Under the pieces are notes generated by a model, which worked only from the letters and a program-made list of their open reading frames with translations, did not search any database and was not told the origin of the DNA. Below, one piece after another: positions 6,023 through 6,670 of a stretch of DNA of 6,670 nt; the first letter of the stretch is position 1, and the number at the start of each line of letters is the position of its first letter. The DNA lies in assembly GCA_937952895.1 (NCBI GenBank), contig CALFYC010000156.1, positions 1 to 6,670 of the forward strand. Direction: 5' to 3'. A program made the translations under genes and the position numbers. The DNA comes from an uncultured Neisseriaceae bacterium. GTDB lineage: Bacteria; Pseudomonadota; Gammaproteobacteria; Burkholderiales; UBA11063.

Positions 6023-6670
6023 GATATTTAGCCAATATAGATTCAACACCCTGTTTAATCAATATTTGTGCGCATTCTTGAGCCAAAATTATACTATCTT
6101 GATAATTACCTGATACAAAAGCCCTATAAAAATCATGGCTATCCGCATCTAAAACAATTGCTTCAATCTGAATTTTTTGACCTTCAATAGTACAATAAAC
6201 AGCAATTGGCACACCACAGTTGGCCCCCAAATAACTCCCAACCTCACGCTCAGCAGAAATTTCACAAAAAGTTTTTTCATGATTAAGCAACTTACATAAT
6301 TCTTTTAAATCTTCTCGAACCGATAGAACTTCAATAGCAATAGCTCCCTGCCCAATAGCTGGAACAAATTGATTAATTGGAAGTCTAGCCCGTATTCGTG
6401 ATTCTAAATTTAAACGTTTTAACCCGGCGGTTGCCAGGAGAATTGCGTCATATTCTTGGTTATCCAATTTAGACAACCGAGTCATTAAATTACCTCTTAG
6501 CTCACGAACCTCTAAATGTGGATAATATTTATTTAAGAAAGCAACTCGTCGCACCGAAGAAGTTCCAATAATTTTTCCAGGTGGTACATCTTCAAGAGTT
6601 TTATAATAATTTGCCACAAAGGCATCACTTGGATCTTCACGTGGAAAAATCGCCGCAAGATTAAATTCAG
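6015..6670 (-). CDS. hemC: Hydroxymethylbilane synthase (porphobilinogen deaminase), 5' end outside window
   Basis: Cytoplasmic enzyme that joins four porphobilinogen molecules into hydroxymethylbilane, the step before uroporphyrinogen III in tetrapyrrole synthesis. The visible 217 residues are the C-terminal two thirds; the frame is open to the window edge, so the gene is cut by the window, not broken. A GTG at 6617 is internal: the codons before it read AAIFPREDPSDAF, matching the family's EREDPRDAF segment. Also visible are GTSSVRR (the paired arginines that bind the growing chain), LRGNLMTRLSKLD, AGLKRLNLESRIR and the PAIGQGAIAIE block. The cysteine that carries the dipyrromethane cofactor is in GANCGVPIA, codon 6216-6218. 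The catalytic aspartate (E. coli D84, in KDVP) would lie outside the window. It ends with TAA inside the start of hemD (8-bp overlap). Identification is secure. Confidence 0.97.
   Translation of the reverse strand, partial: EFNLAAIFPREDPSDAFVANYYKTLEDVPPGKIIGTSSVRRVAFLNKYYPHLEVRELRGNLMTRLSKLDNQEYDAILLATAGLKRLNLESRIRARLPINQFVPAIGQGAIAIEVLSVREDLKELCKLLNHEKTFCEISAEREVGSYLGANCGVPIAVYCTIEGQKIQIEAIVLDADSHDFYRAFVSGNYQDSIILAQECAQILIKQGVESILAKYRV

Noticed and set aside
6015..6617. GTG 6617 as the start of hemC
   Set aside because: The frame continues upstream with conserved HemC sequence (AAIFPREDPSDAF), so this codon is internal and the gene runs off the window.
1..6670. A novel multi-gene system such as a defence, toxin-antitoxin or mobile module
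   Set aside because: Every sizeable frame on the coding strand belongs to a recognised family, and the gaps are all short.

Overview
The window is a compact, AT-rich stretch (roughly one third G+C by eye) from a Gram-negative bacterium. All six recognisable genes lie on the minus strand, so they read from high to low coordinates. The order hemC-hemD-hemX-hemY is a well-known arrangement of gamma- and betaproteobacteria, and an outer-membrane TraT-type lipoprotein also points to a proteobacterium. The low G+C would suit an AT-rich gamma- or betaproteobacterium, but genus and species cannot be fixed from this sequence.

Layout in transcription order. From 6670 to 6015 is the 3' two thirds of hemC (hydroxymethylbilane synthase); its start lies beyond the window. 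It overlaps hemD (uroporphyrinogen-III synthase, 6022-5261) by 8 bp. hemD overlaps a hemX-like gene (5289-4369) by 29 bp. After 42 bp comes hemY (4326-3121), then after 35 bp ftsK (3085-722), the full-length DNA translocase of division and chromosome segregation. After a 62-bp gap with a consensus -10 box comes a TraT-family lipoprotein gene (659-57). The last 58 bases (1-58) are clearly more G+C rich and contain no complete gene.

How they work together. HemC and HemD are consecutive cytoplasmic enzymes that turn porphobilinogen into uroporphyrinogen III, the branch point to heme, siroheme and cobalamin. HemX and HemY are inner-membrane proteins encoded with them whose biochemical role is poorly defined; neither is the enzyme that its name in some databases implies. 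The overlaps and short gaps suggest one transcript from hemC through hemY, and ftsK may be read from it too, since no terminator or convincing promoter separates hemY from ftsK. The TraT-like gene probably has its own promoter.

Four upstream starts were judged from sequence. hemD, hemY and the TraT-like gene are best started at internal GTG codons a few residues downstream of the longest open frame, because that gives a proper Shine-Dalgarno spacing or a family-like N-terminus. No intergenic stretch exceeds 300 bases. I found no RNA gene, CRISPR array, complete mobile element or novel multi-gene system. The most unusual points are the short TraT-like protein with a non-standard lipobox and the abrupt composition change right after it.
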